From contig NZ_CP182947.1 of the NCBI RefSeq assembly GCF_048320135.1, forward strand, positions 3,658,001-3,722,000: DNA of 64,000 nucleotides, in the 5' to 3' direction. This document shows, piece by piece, positions 25,900 through 34,840 of this stretch (the first letter of the stretch is position 1; each line of letters begins with the position of its first letter). A program made the position numbers and the translations under genes. The notes under the pieces were generated by a model, which was not told the origin of the DNA, made no database searches, and was given only the letters and a program-made list of their open reading frames with translations. Origin of the DNA: Ideonella_A sakaiensis_A. Lineage in GTDB: Bacteria; Pseudomonadota; Gammaproteobacteria; Burkholderiales; Burkholderiaceae_C.

Positions 25900-27150
25900 T
25901 CAGCACGGCCGGATCTTGAATTCGACCCGCCGATCGAGCGCATCGGCGGCATTGTCGGTGCCGGTGCCGACGATATTTTCGCGAAAGCCCTTGCCCAGCG
26001 GCGTCATCCGCGGCGCCAGCGACGGCGCCTCGCTTGCGAGCAACTGCCGGACATGGCTGGCGCGGCGCAGCGACAACGCGTCGTTCAGCTCTTCCGGGCC
26101 CGAATTGCTGGTGTGGCCGACGACGTCCATGCAGACCTTGGCATTGACCGCCTCGCGCGCGATCTGGCGCAGCCACATGCCATAGGCGCCGCTGATCCGG
26201 CTGTCCGACCAGAATTCGGTGCTGTTCGGATTGAACAGGAATTTGACACCGAGCTGGTTGTGCGCGATGCCGAGCGCGACGACCTTGCCGAAAGCCTGCT
26301 CGGCCTCGGCGTTGCGGCCGAGTTTCCAGCTGGCAAGATAAATGCCGTTCAACACCCGCAGCTGCTCGCCGGCCGGGGTCGCGAGCGCGGCGCGGTATTG
26401 GCCGAGCGCGTCCTGGTAGCGGCCGGCGTTGTAGGCCTCGGTGGCATCGTTGACCAGCGTCGCGGTGCTGATCCGCTCGAAGTAGCTGCGGTCGGCCGGC
26501 TGGCCGGGCGCGGTCGCGGTGGTCCGCACATAACCGTCGATGACCTTGTCCTTCAGCAGGATCGGACTGTCCTGGTAATACGGCAGCGGCGTCGTGTCGA
26601 CACCCTGGTCACGCGCGCGGGCCGAGGCCTGGGCGACGACATTGCCGGTCTTCAGATCGGTCAGTGCGAGATTGAGCAGGAATACCGAGCGCTTCTGCGC
26701 GGCCGGCTGGCGCGTCATCGTGCCGGTCAGCAGGTATTGCGATCGGCTCAGGTTGGCCGCCTTGAACGGCAGGACCTCGAACTGCGGATGGCGTGATTCG
26801 ATCTGCGCGACGACGCGTCGCTCGAAAACCTGGGTCGCGGCGGTCTGCTGGCCGGAGCCGGCGTCGATCATCGGGTCGAGCACGACGCCGCGCTTGTTCA
26901 GCTTGCTGTCGAGCGTGGCCAGCACGCCGGGCAGCTTCTGCGTCTGCGCCAGCAGCGCTTCGGTTGCCTTGTCGATCGCCTGATCGAACGGCAACTCCTC
27001 GCTGATCGCGACCGCCTGCGGAGGTGGCGCTGCGCAGCCGGCGAGCAGCGCGGCAAACAGCGCCAGCACGACCAGCCACATTGCAGCCGGCTTCAACGGG
27101 CGGGCCACCGGGGTGGGGCAACGATGCGACGGCGATGCAACATCGGTCAT
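25900..27150 (-). CDS. OmpA-domain lipoprotein with TPR-like middle region
   Basis: 416 residues. An N-terminal membrane helix ends in a lipobox (LFAALLAGC), so it should be a lipoprotein. An LpoB/FlgO-like alpha-beta region (about residues 45-230) is followed by a TPR-like stretch (ATEAYNAGRYQDALGQYRAA) and a C-terminal OmpA peptidoglycan-binding domain (FLFNPNSTEF, VCMDVVGHTSNSG, LSLRRASHVRQLL, DRRVEFKI). The ATG at 27150 overlaps the stop of the kinase gene in ATGA, and AGAAGGGA lies eight bases upstream, which favours it over an ATG six bases earlier. The coupling suggests the kinase and this envelope protein work together. Confidence 0.88.
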   Translation of the reverse strand: MTDVASPSHRCPTPVARPLKPAAMWLVVLALFAALLAGCAAPPPQAVAISEELPFDQAIDKATEALLAQTQKLPGVLATLDSKLNKRGVVLDPMIDAGSGQQTAATQVFERRVVAQIESRHPQFEVLPFKAANLSRSQYLLTGTMTRQPAAQKRSVFLLNLALTDLKTGNVVAQASARARDQGVDTTPLPYYQDSPILLKDKVIDGYVRTTATAPGQPADRSYFERISTATLVNDATEAYNAGRYQDALGQYRAALATPAGEQLRVLNGIYLASWKLGRNAEAEQAFGKVVALGIAHNQLGVKFLFNPNSTEFWSDSRISGAYGMWLRQIAREAVNAKVCMDVVGHTSNSGPEELNDALSLRRASHVRQLLASEAPSLAPRMTPLGKGFRENIVGTGTDNAADALDRRVEFKIRPC

Positions 27151-28751
27151 TGGCATTCCCTTCTGAGGTAGCTGCTTTCCTCGGTCGTCAACGGCTCGAG
27201 CGAGGCTTTCATCAGGATATCACTGCACCTGGCCGGCAAGACGGCCCTGGCCGCCTGTGCCGGCGCGGCTTCGGTGCGTGCCGGTGCGGGCGCCGGCGCC
27301 GGCGCAGCAGGCCGCGCGGCGCGGCGCTCCGGCTCCGGTTCCGGTTCCGGTTCCGGTTTTTTTGCCGGCGCGGGCGGCGGAGTGGGCGCTGCCGGTTTGG
27401 CGACACTTGCAGGTGCCGGCGGTGGCGGAGCCGATACCTCCGCAGGCGGCGCGACAGCCTGTGGGGCGGCAGTCGGCGGCGCCGTCGCCTGCCTGTCCGG
27501 CGGGCTGGCCGGTGCCGGCTCGGCGGGCTTTGCGATCTGCGGCTCTGGCGTTGCGGCCGGGGCTGGTACGACCACGGTGCCGCCATCGACCGGCGCTGGC
27601 GGCTGGCTCGCAGCCGGCAGGGCCGACCGCGGCGTCGACGTCTGGCCTTTGCTCAACCACCACCAGAGCGCGCCGATCAGCAGTGCCGCGGCGGCAGCAC
27701 CGCTCAGCCAGACCGCCGGCCGACGGCCACCGCCAGCGTCGTCGGCGGCAATGCTGGCTGCGCTGGCGGTCGTCGCGGCACGACGATCGGGTCCAGCGTC
27801 GGCTGTCGCGGCTGGCGCCGCCGCGCCGGCTGTTGGCAGTGGTGCCGGGGCAGGGGCAGGGCTCGGCAGCGGGCTCGCAAGCGCCACGGTTGCCGTGGCC
27901 TGAGCGGGCACCGAGCCGGTGAGCGACGGATGGCCGGTCGCCTGCTGCAGGTCCTGCCAGAACAGGTCGGCGCTCTGGTAACGCTGGTCGGCGGTTTTTG
28001 CCAGCGCCTTCATCACGACCGCATCGAGTGCCGGCGGCAGCCCGGCTTCAATCGTCGATGGCAGCGGCGGCGGCTCGTTCAGCACCTTCAGCGCCATCGA
28101 CAACATCGTGCCGGCGAACGGCCGGCTGCCGGTCAGCAGCTGGAACAGCACGACACCGGCCGCATACAGGTCGGAGCGCGCATCGGCGGTTTCGCCTCGG
28201 ATCTGTTCCGGCGCCATGTGGGTCGGCGTGCCGAGCGCCAGGCCGGCGCGGGTCTTGTTCGACGACTCGATGCGGGCGATGCCGAAATCGCCGAGTTTCA
28301 GGCTGCCCGATTCGGTAAGGAAGATGTTGGCCGGCTTGACGTCGCGGTGGATCACGCCATGCCGATGCGAATATCCGAGCGCGGCCAGCAACTCGCCCAT
28401 CAGCCGCACCGTCTCGTCGAGCGTGAAGCGGCGGCCGTCGTCGAACCACTGCTGCAGTTCGCGGCCGACCACCAGTTCCATCACCAGATAGACGGTACCG
28501 TCCTGTTCGCCGTGGTCGTACAGGCTGACGATATTCGGATGGTTCAGCTTGCCGGCGGCGCGCGCCTCGATCAGGAAACGGCGCAGCTGCTCCTCGGCTT
28601 CGTCCGGATCAAGATCGATGGTGCGCATCGTCTTGATCGCGACCCGGCGCTCGATGATGCGATCGAAGCCCTCATGGACCACACCCATGGCGCCTTGGCC
28701 AAGGGTGCGGATGATGTCGTATTTGCCGAGCCGGGGCTGATCGTCGCTCAC
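27147..28751 (-). CDS. PASTA-less membrane Ser/Thr protein kinase
   Basis: 534 residues. A canonical Hanks-type kinase domain (about 10-270): GQGAMGVVH, lysine in VAIKTM, HRDVKPANIFL, LGDFGIARI and the APEQI motif. One transmembrane helix (VWLSGAAAAALLIGALWWWL, about 345-364) leads to a long Pro/Ala extracytoplasmic linker with a PEPEPEPEPE stretch encoded by hexanucleotide repeats (27329-27356), and a short C-terminal domain with two cysteines (ARCSDILM, LRREC). No PASTA repeats. All catalytic residues are present, unlike the altered HRDIAPDN of the first kinase. It sits between a universal stress protein gene (37 bases upstream) and the overlapping OmpA lipoprotein gene. Confidence 0.92.
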   Translation of the reverse strand: MSDDQPRLGKYDIIRTLGQGAMGVVHEGFDRIIERRVAIKTMRTIDLDPDEAEEQLRRFLIEARAAGKLNHPNIVSLYDHGEQDGTVYLVMELVVGRELQQWFDDGRRFTLDETVRLMGELLAALGYSHRHGVIHRDVKPANIFLTESGSLKLGDFGIARIESSNKTRAGLALGTPTHMAPEQIRGETADARSDLYAAGVVLFQLLTGSRPFAGTMLSMALKVLNEPPPLPSTIEAGLPPALDAVVMKALAKTADQRYQSADLFWQDLQQATGHPSLTGSVPAQATATVALASPLPSPAPAPAPLPTAGAAAPAATADAGPDRRAATTASAASIAADDAGGGRRPAVWLSGAAAAALLIGALWWWLSKGQTSTPRSALPAASQPPAPVDGGTVVVPAPAATPEPQIAKPAEPAPASPPDRQATAPPTAAPQAVAPPAEVSAPPPPAPASVAKPAAPTPPPAPAKKPEPEPEPEPERRAARPAAPAPAPAPARTEAAPAQAARAVLPARCSDILMKASLEPLTTEESSYLRRECQ

Positions 28752-28788
28752 CCGGCGAGGATACGGGAAAGACCGGCTGGCGCCGGCG

Positions 28789-29223
28789 TCAGCGCACGAC
28801 GAGCACCGGTATCGTCGAGTGGGTCAGCACCTTCTGCGTCTCGCTGCCGAGCAGCAGCGCGGTGACGCCGCGTCGGCCATGTGAGGCCATCACCAGCAGG
28901 TCGCAGTGGTGGGTGCGGGCATGGTCGATGATCGCCTCCCACGGATGCAGCGCCTCGACGGTAAAGCCTTCGCACGCGACCTCGCACTGCTTGCATTCCT
29001 CGACGACGGCCGCGACACGCTGGCTGGCGATGCGTTCCTGGGCGTCGAAAAACTCCTGTGGCGGTGTCGGCTGCATCTCCGAGATGGCGCTGTACGGGAA
29101 GGGTTCCTTGACGCTGATCGCGTCGATGCGGGCGCCGAGCGAACGGGCCAGCCCGATCGCGGTATTGACTGCCTTGCCGGTGATTTCAGAACCGTCGGTC
29201 GGGATCAGGATGCGCTTGAACAT
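28789..29223 (-). CDS. Universal stress protein (UspA family)
   Basis: 144 residues, a single Usp domain. MFKRILIPTDGSE opens the fold and the ATP-binding motif SHGRRGVTALLLGSETQKVL is near the C-terminus, so it is probably the ATP-binding subtype. The ATG has GGAGG six bases upstream. It lies 37 bases before the membrane kinase gene on the same strand and may share its transcript, although the link is only positional. Confidence 0.93.
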   Translation of the reverse strand: MFKRILIPTDGSEITGKAVNTAIGLARSLGARIDAISVKEPFPYSAISEMQPTPPQEFFDAQERIASQRVAAVVEECKQCEVACEGFTVEALHPWEAIIDHARTHHCDLLVMASHGRRGVTALLLGSETQKVLTHSTIPVLVVR

Positions 29224-29345
29224 GGGACCTCCATCGAGACCTGGCAGGATGCCGGTTTGCTGGTGCAGTGTGCACTGCGTTGCCGCGGCTGCCAAATATC
29301 CGACCAATCCGCACGCCCGGCTGGCGGGCGGCGGTGGGATCTGCC

Positions 29346-30206
29346 TCAGCCGGTGGCAACCGGCCGCGTCGGGTCAGCCGACCATTCGCTCCAGGAACCC
29401 GGATAAAGGCTTGAGCCGTGCATCCCGGCCACTTCCATCGCGAGCAGGTTGTGGCAGGCGGTGACGCCGGATCCGCACTGGTGAACCAGTTCGGCGGGCG
29501 CGCGCCCGCCGAGCATCGGCTCGAAATCGGCGCGCAGTCGCGCCGCATCCTTGAAACGGCCGTCGCTGTCGAGGTTGTCCTTGAAAAAGCGGTTGCGCGC
29601 GCCGGGGATGTGCCCGGCCCGCGCATCGAGCGGCTCGACCTCGCCACGGAAGCGCTCCGGCGCACGCGCATCGACGAGCGGGCGCCGGCCGAGCACCTCG
29701 AGCAGGCCGGCAGCATCGATCGTCGGCATCGCCGCACCCTGGTGCGGGTAGGGCGCAGCATCATGCGGCGGCTGATCGCCGCTTTCCAGTTCGCCTCCGG
29801 CAGCCCGCCAGGCGGCCATCGCGCCATCGAGCACCGCAACATCGCGGTGGCCGAGCCAGCGCAACAGCCACCAGGCGCGCGCGGCCATCATTCCGCCTTG
29901 CCGGTCGACGATGACGACCCGGCTCGACGGCACGATGCCGCAATGGCCGACGGTGGCGGCAAACTCGTCGATGTCGGGTAGCGGATGGCGGCCGCGGAAC
30001 GGCCTGCCTGCAGCAGTCTTCGGGCCGGACAGGTCGCGTTCGAGGTGCAGGTAGAACGCACCAGGAATATGGGCCGAGCGGTACTCGCGCTCGCCGGCAG
30101 CCGGGTCGGCGAGGTCGAACGAGACGTCGATGACGACCGGCCGAGGCTCGGCCGCGAGCGCCTGCGCGAGCTGCGCCGCCGTCACCAGCGGCGAGCCGGC
30201 GCTCAT
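29346..30206 (-). CDS. sseA: Thiosulfate / 3-mercaptopyruvate sulfurtransferase
   Basis: 286 residues with two rhodanese domains. The active-site loop HQCGSGVTACHN matches the CGSGVTA signature of mercaptopyruvate sulfurtransferases rather than the CRKGVT of thiosulfate rhodaneses. The first domain keeps DRQGGMMAAR but has Asp instead of Cys, as expected for the inactive half. It transfers sulfane sulfur to thiols or cyanide. The start overlaps the stop of the Rieske oxygenase gene in ATGA, so they are cotranslated. Confidence 0.93.
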   Translation of the reverse strand: MSAGSPLVTAAQLAQALAAEPRPVVIDVSFDLADPAAGEREYRSAHIPGAFYLHLERDLSGPKTAAGRPFRGRHPLPDIDEFAATVGHCGIVPSSRVVIVDRQGGMMAARAWWLLRWLGHRDVAVLDGAMAAWRAAGGELESGDQPPHDAAPYPHQGAAMPTIDAAGLLEVLGRRPLVDARAPERFRGEVEPLDARAGHIPGARNRFFKDNLDSDGRFKDAARLRADFEPMLGGRAPAELVHQCGSGVTACHNLLAMEVAGMHGSSLYPGSWSEWSADPTRPVATG

Positions 30207-31324
30207 ACCCGCAGCCCCGCCATCGCCTTGCGATACCACTCGTGGAACTGCTGCATGCCGTCCTCCATCGGGCTCTGGTAAGGGCCGAACTCGTTGTCGC
30301 CACGCTCGAGCAGCGCCTTGCGACCGGCATCCATCCGCATTGCGATCTCGTCGTCCTCCTGGCAAGTCTCCCAGTAGGCGGCCTGTTCGGCTTCGACCAG
30401 TTCACGTTCGAAAGCCGCGATCTCTTCAGGATAGAAGAACTCGACCAGGTTCAGCGTCTTCTGCGGTCCCTTCGGGAACAGCGTCGAGACGACCAGCACA
30501 TGCGGATACCACTCGACCATCACGGTCGGGTAGTAGGTCAGCCAGATCGCGCCATGCGACGGCGCAACGCCGCCGCGGAACTTCAGGATCTCCTCGTGCC
30601 AGCGCCGATAGGCGGCCGAGCCGGCCTTGGCCAGTGCATTGTTGGTGCCGACCGTCTGGACCGAATGGTGGCGACCGAACTCCCAGCGCAGATCCTCGCA
30701 GCTGACGAACTGACCAAGCCCCGGATGGAATGGCGCGACGTGGTAGTCCTCCAGATAAACCTCGATGAAGGTTTTCCAGTTGTAGTCGCACTCGTGCATC
30801 TGCGCATGGTCGAAGACGAAGCCGCTGAAGTCGAGGTCATTGCGCGGCCCGAGCCCGGCCAGGTCGGCGGCGACGTCGCGGCTGCCCGGGCGGCGCTCGA
30901 ACACCATGCCGTTCCAGGTCTGCACCGGATAGTTGCGCAGGTTCAGGCAGGGATCGTCGGCAAAATGCGGCGCGCCGACCAGCTGGCCCTGCAGGTCGTA
31001 GGTCCAGCGGTGCAGCGGGCAGACGATGTGCTCGCGGGTATTGCCGCGTCCGCGCAGCATCAGTGCCTGGCGGTGCCGGCAGACATTCGAGATCAGTTCG
31101 ACACCGTTGCGTGTGCGCACGAGCGCGCGCCCTTCGCCTTCCTGGACCAGCGTGTGGTGGTCGCCCAGTTCGGGCACCGACAGTTCGTGCCCGAGATATC
31201 GCGGAGCGGACTCGAAGATGCGCTCCATCTCGTGCGCGTAGATGTCCGCGTCGAAATAGGTGTTGACGGAAAGTTGAGAGCGACTGCGTGCGAGTGCGTC
31301 CAGGCTGATGCTCAGGTCGGACAT
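30203..31324 (-). CDS. Rieske-type oxygenase alpha subunit
   Basis: 373 residues of the aromatic ring-hydroxylating oxygenase alpha family. The Rieske [2Fe-2S] motif reads CRH-x17-CPLH (about residues 84-107). The mononuclear iron site appears as EDYHVAPFHPGL. No beta subunit, ferredoxin or reductase is encoded nearby, so it resembles stand-alone alpha3-type enzymes; the substrate is unknown. The ATG at 31324 has GGAG five bases before it; an ATG 24 bases upstream is also in frame with a weaker site. This gene beside xseB-ispA-dxs is a recurrent arrangement in Burkholderiales. Confidence 0.88.
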   Translation of the reverse strand: MSDLSISLDALARSRSQLSVNTYFDADIYAHEMERIFESAPRYLGHELSVPELGDHHTLVQEGEGRALVRTRNGVELISNVCRHRQALMLRGRGNTREHIVCPLHRWTYDLQGQLVGAPHFADDPCLNLRNYPVQTWNGMVFERRPGSRDVAADLAGLGPRNDLDFSGFVFDHAQMHECDYNWKTFIEVYLEDYHVAPFHPGLGQFVSCEDLRWEFGRHHSVQTVGTNNALAKAGSAAYRRWHEEILKFRGGVAPSHGAIWLTYYPTVMVEWYPHVLVVSTLFPKGPQKTLNLVEFFYPEEIAAFERELVEAEQAAYWETCQEDDEIAMRMDAGRKALLERGDNEFGPYQSPMEDGMQQFHEWYRKAMAGLRV

Positions 31325-31602
31325 GATCTCCGGGATCTCCATTTCCAATGTCGAACCGCCGCCCCTTGGAGGATTCCGGGATTACCGTTGCATCCTGGCC
31401 AAGGATGGGCCGACTCCACCCGTGGCGCCTTGCCGGAGAAAGCAGGCTGACCGTGATCGGATGGACCGAACCGCTGCGCTGCCGAGGCAGCAAGCAGGGC
31501 CGCGGATTGTACCCGGCCCGCGACAAGCCACATCGCCAGCGGGGTGCAAAGGCGGGGGAGGCGTCCGTGCGGCTGACTACAATGCAGGGTTTATTCCACG
31601 AT

Positions 31603-31845
31603 ATGGCAAAGACGAGTTCAGACCCCGCAAACGCCACGCCCGAGCCTTCGTACGAGGATGCTCTGGCCGAACTGGAGCGTCTGGTCGCCGCGATGGAAGG
31701 TGGTCAGATGCCGCTGGACAAGCTGCTCGATGCCTATCGGCGCGGGGCCGAACTGATGGCGATCTGCCGCAGCCGGCTCGATGCGGTCGAGCAGCAGGTC
31801 AGGCTGCTCGAGGATGGACAACTGAAGCCGTGGAGCGGTGCATGA
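31603..31845 (+). CDS. xseB: Exodeoxyribonuclease VII small subunit
   Basis: 80 residues, the usual size of XseB, with the family core SYEDALAELERLVAAMEGG and LDAVEQQVRLL forming two helices. Several copies bind XseA to make the single-strand-specific exonuclease VII; xseA is not in the window. There is no clear Shine-Dalgarno site; a TACAAT hexamer at 31578-31583 is a candidate -10 element giving a short leader. It heads xseB-ispA-dxs. Confidence 0.93.
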   Translation: MAKTSSDPANATPEPSYEDALAELERLVAAMEGGQMPLDKLLDAYRRGAELMAICRSRLDAVEQQVRLLEDGQLKPWSGA

Positions 31846-31897
31846 GGGCAGTTGATGCCGGCCGATGCCCGCAATCGTCGGCGGCAATCCGGTCACC

Positions 31898-32788
31898 ATG
31901 ATGAACAAGCGCGAATTCGATGCCTGGATCGACAGCCGGCTCGTCGCCGTCGAAGCGGCTTTGCAGCAGTGGGTGCCGAACAGCGCACCGGCCGGGCTCG
32001 GCGATGCGATGCGATATGGCGTGCTCGATGGCGGCAAGCGTCTGCGGCCGTTGCTGGTGATGGCCGCTGCCGAAGCGACCGACGGACACCGCGAAGCGGC
32101 GTTGCGCGCGAGCTGCGCGGTCGAACTGATCCACGCCTATTCGCTGGTCCACGACGACATGCCGTGCATGGACAACGATGTGCTGCGCCGCGGCAAACCG
32201 ACCGTGCACGTCAAGTTCGGCGAGGCGCAGGCGATGCTTGCCGGCGATGCGATGCAGGCGCTGGCGTTCGAGGTGTTGACGCCGGACGACGGCATGCCGC
32301 CGGCCTTGCAGGCCCGGCTGTGCGGCCTGCTCGCGCGTGCGGCCGGCCATGCCGGGATGGCCGGTGGTCAGGCGATCGACCTTGCCAGTGTCGGGCTGCC
32401 GCTCGACGAGTCTTCGCTGCGCGACATGCACCACCGCAAGACGGCGGCGCTGCTGCGGGCCAGCGTGCTGATGGGCGCGGCCTGCGGCGAGCTCGATCGC
32501 GCCGGGCTGGCCGGGCTCGAGCGATACGGCGAGGCGATCGGCCTCGCATTCCAGGTCGTCGACGATGTGCTCGACGTGACCCAGGCCTCGGAGACGCTCG
32601 GCAAGACCGCGGGCAAGGATGTCGGCGCCAACAAGCCGACTTATGTCAGCGTGCTCGGCCTCGAAGCCGCGATGCGCCATGCGCTTGAACTGCGCGACAC
32701 CGCCCATGCGGCCCTGAGCGACAGTGGCCTGGCCAATACCGAGTGCCTGCGCCTGCTCGCCGACAAGGTGGTTGAAAGAGACAGCTGA
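31898..32788 (+). CDS. ispA: Farnesyl diphosphate synthase
   Basis: 296 residues of the short-chain all-trans prenyltransferases. The first aspartate-rich motif is LVHDDMPCMDND (about residues 85-96), the second VVDDVLD. MRYGVLDGGKRLRPLL near residue 40 binds isopentenyl diphosphate. It makes C15 farnesyl diphosphate for ubiquinone and undecaprenyl lipid synthesis. Two adjacent ATGs (31898, 31901) and one at 31865 are possible; the later pair gives the usual N-terminus. It is two bases from dxs, whose pathway feeds it. Confidence 0.94.
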   Translation: MMNKREFDAWIDSRLVAVEAALQQWVPNSAPAGLGDAMRYGVLDGGKRLRPLLVMAAAEATDGHREAALRASCAVELIHAYSLVHDDMPCMDNDVLRRGKPTVHVKFGEAQAMLAGDAMQALAFEVLTPDDGMPPALQARLCGLLARAAGHAGMAGGQAIDLASVGLPLDESSLRDMHHRKTAALLRASVLMGAACGELDRAGLAGLERYGEAIGLAFQVVDDVLDVTQASETLGKTAGKDVGANKPTYVSVLGLEAAMRHALELRDTAHAALSDSGLANTECLRLLADKVVERDS

Positions 32789-32790
32789 AG

Positions 32791-34725
32791 ATGACCTACC
32801 CGCTCCTCCAGACGATAGCCAGCCCGGCCGATGTGCGCCGGCTGGACCGGCTGCAACTGCAGCAACTGGCCACCGAACTGCGTGCCTTCCTGCTGCAGAG
32901 CATTGCCCAGACCGGCGGCCATCTGTCGTCCAACCTCGGCACCGTCGAGCTGACCGTCGCACTGCACCATGTGTTCAACATGCCGCACGACCGGCTGGTC
33001 TGGGATGTCGGCCATCAGACCTATCCACACAAGATCCTGACCGGTCGGCGCGATCTGATGGGAACGATCCGCCAGCTCGGCGGCATCAGCGGGTTTCCGC
33101 GTCGCGACGAAAGCGAATACGACACCTTCGGCACCGCGCACTCGTCGACGTCGATCTCGGCTGCGCTCGGCATGGCGCTGGCCGCCAAGCTGAAAGGCGA
33201 GGACCGGCGCGCGATCGCGGTGATCGGCGACGGCGCGATGACCGCCGGCATGGCCTTCGAGGCGCTGAACAATGCCGGCATGCCGCATGCGAGCGGCCAG
33301 GCCGACCTGCTGGTCGTGCTGAACGACAACGACATGTCGATCTCGCCGCCGGTCGGTGCGTTGAACCGCTACCTGGCCCGGCTGCTGAGCGGCAAGTTCT
33401 ATGCCGCCGCCCGCGACACCGCGAAGACGGTGCTGAAAAATGCGCCGCCGCTGTTCGAACTGGCGCGCCGGCTCGAGGAGCATGCGAAGGGCATGGTTGT
33501 GCCGGGCACGATCTTCGAGGAGTTCGGCTTCAACTATGTCGGACCGATCGACGGCCACGACCTCGACTCGCTGGTGCCGACGCTGCAGAACCTGCGCCAG
33601 ATGAAGGGGCCGCAGTTCCTGCATGTCGTGACCAAGAAGGGTTACGGCTACAAGCTCGCCGAGGCCGATCCGGTCAAATACCACGCGGCATCGGGCAAGT
33701 TCGATCCGGCGCTCGGCTTCCCGCCGAGCAAACCCGGCAAGCCGACCTTCACGAAGGTATTCGGCGACTGGTTGTGCGACATGGCCGAGAAGGACCAGCG
33801 CTTGATCGGCATCACGCCGGCGATGCGCGAGGGTTCGGGCATGGTCGAGTTCGAACGACGCTTTCCGTCGCGCTACCACGATGTCGGCATCGCCGAGCAG
33901 CATGCGGTGACGTTTGCCGCCGGGCTCGCCTGCGAGGGACTGAAACCGGTCGTCGCGATCTATTCGACCTTCCTGCAGCGCGCCTACGACCAGCTGATCC
34001 ACGATGTCGCGCTGCAGAACCTGCCGGTCGTCTTTGCACTCGACCGCAGCGGCCTGGTCGGCGCCGACGGCCCGACCCATGCCGGCGCCTACGACCTGGC
34101 CTATCTGCGCTGCATTCCGAACCTCAGTGTGCTGGCGCCGGCCGACGAACGCGAATGCAGGCAGCTGCTGTCGACCGCATTCGAACAGGACCATCCGGTC
34201 GCGGTGCGTTATCCGCGCGGCAGCGGCGTCGGCATCGAGGTCGAGTCCGGCCTCGACAGCCTGCCGTTCGGCAAGGGCGAGATCCGCCGCAGCAGCGGCA
34301 TTGCCGAAGGTGGCAACACGCAGCGGATCGCGATCCTCGCCTTTGGCACGCTGCTGTACCCGGCGCTGGAGGCCGCCGAACGGCTCGATGCGACGGTCGC
34401 CAACATGCGTTTCGTCAAGCCGATCGACAGCGAGCTGGTGCTCGAACTGGCGCGCACCCACGATGCGCTGGTGACGATCGAGGAAGGCTGCGTGATGGGT
34501 GGAGCCGGCAGTGCGGTGCTGGAAACGCTGGCCGCCGCCGGGCTCGCGATGCCGACGCTGCAGCTCGGCCTGCCTGATCGTTATGTCGAACACGGCGATA
34601 CGCCAAGCCTGCTGGCGCAGTGCGGCCTCGACGCGCACGGCATCGAACAATCGATCCGCAAGCGTTTTGCAGCGCGGCCGACATTGGTCGCCAGCGCCGG
34701 CGTGCGACCGGCGGTCAACCACTGA
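32791..34725 (+). CDS. dxs: 1-deoxy-D-xylulose-5-phosphate synthase
   Basis: 644 residues, full length. Thiamine diphosphate motif IAVIGDGAMTAGMAFEALNN (about 145-164), AHSSTSIS upstream of it, and the transketolase-type pyrimidine domain with the catalytic glutamate in GIAEQHAV. It condenses pyruvate and glyceraldehyde 3-phosphate, the first step of the methylerythritol phosphate route whose products are used by the IspA encoded two bases upstream. Confidence 0.98.
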   Translation: MTYPLLQTIASPADVRRLDRLQLQQLATELRAFLLQSIAQTGGHLSSNLGTVELTVALHHVFNMPHDRLVWDVGHQTYPHKILTGRRDLMGTIRQLGGISGFPRRDESEYDTFGTAHSSTSISAALGMALAAKLKGEDRRAIAVIGDGAMTAGMAFEALNNAGMPHASGQADLLVVLNDNDMSISPPVGALNRYLARLLSGKFYAAARDTAKTVLKNAPPLFELARRLEEHAKGMVVPGTIFEEFGFNYVGPIDGHDLDSLVPTLQNLRQMKGPQFLHVVTKKGYGYKLAEADPVKYHAASGKFDPALGFPPSKPGKPTFTKVFGDWLCDMAEKDQRLIGITPAMREGSGMVEFERRFPSRYHDVGIAEQHAVTFAAGLACEGLKPVVAIYSTFLQRAYDQLIHDVALQNLPVVFALDRSGLVGADGPTHAGAYDLAYLRCIPNLSVLAPADERECRQLLSTAFEQDHPVAVRYPRGSGVGIEVESGLDSLPFGKGEIRRSSGIAEGGNTQRIAILAFGTLLYPALEAAERLDATVANMRFVKPIDSELVLELARTHDALVTIEEGCVMGGAGSAVLETLAAAGLAMPTLQLGLPDRYVEHGDTPSLLAQCGLDAHGIEQSIRKRFAARPTLVASAGVRPAVNH

Positions 34726-34840
34726 CCGGGCATTGAGGCGATTCGTCGGCTGCATTCAAGTCCTTGCCGGCACATGCCCGGGCGTTTGATGTCATGCTCG
34801 CGTCTCGCGACGCCGGCGCGGTTCAAGACCAAGTGATTCC

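Noticed and set aside
27329..27363. CCGGTT hexanucleotide repeats and a T7 run in the second kinase gene as a phase-variation tract
   Set aside because: Hexamer changes keep the frame and T7 is short; it encodes a simple PEPEPE linker also found in TolA.
32641..34755. 704-codon open frame on the minus strand
   Set aside because: Complementary to dxs, which is complete and unmistakable.
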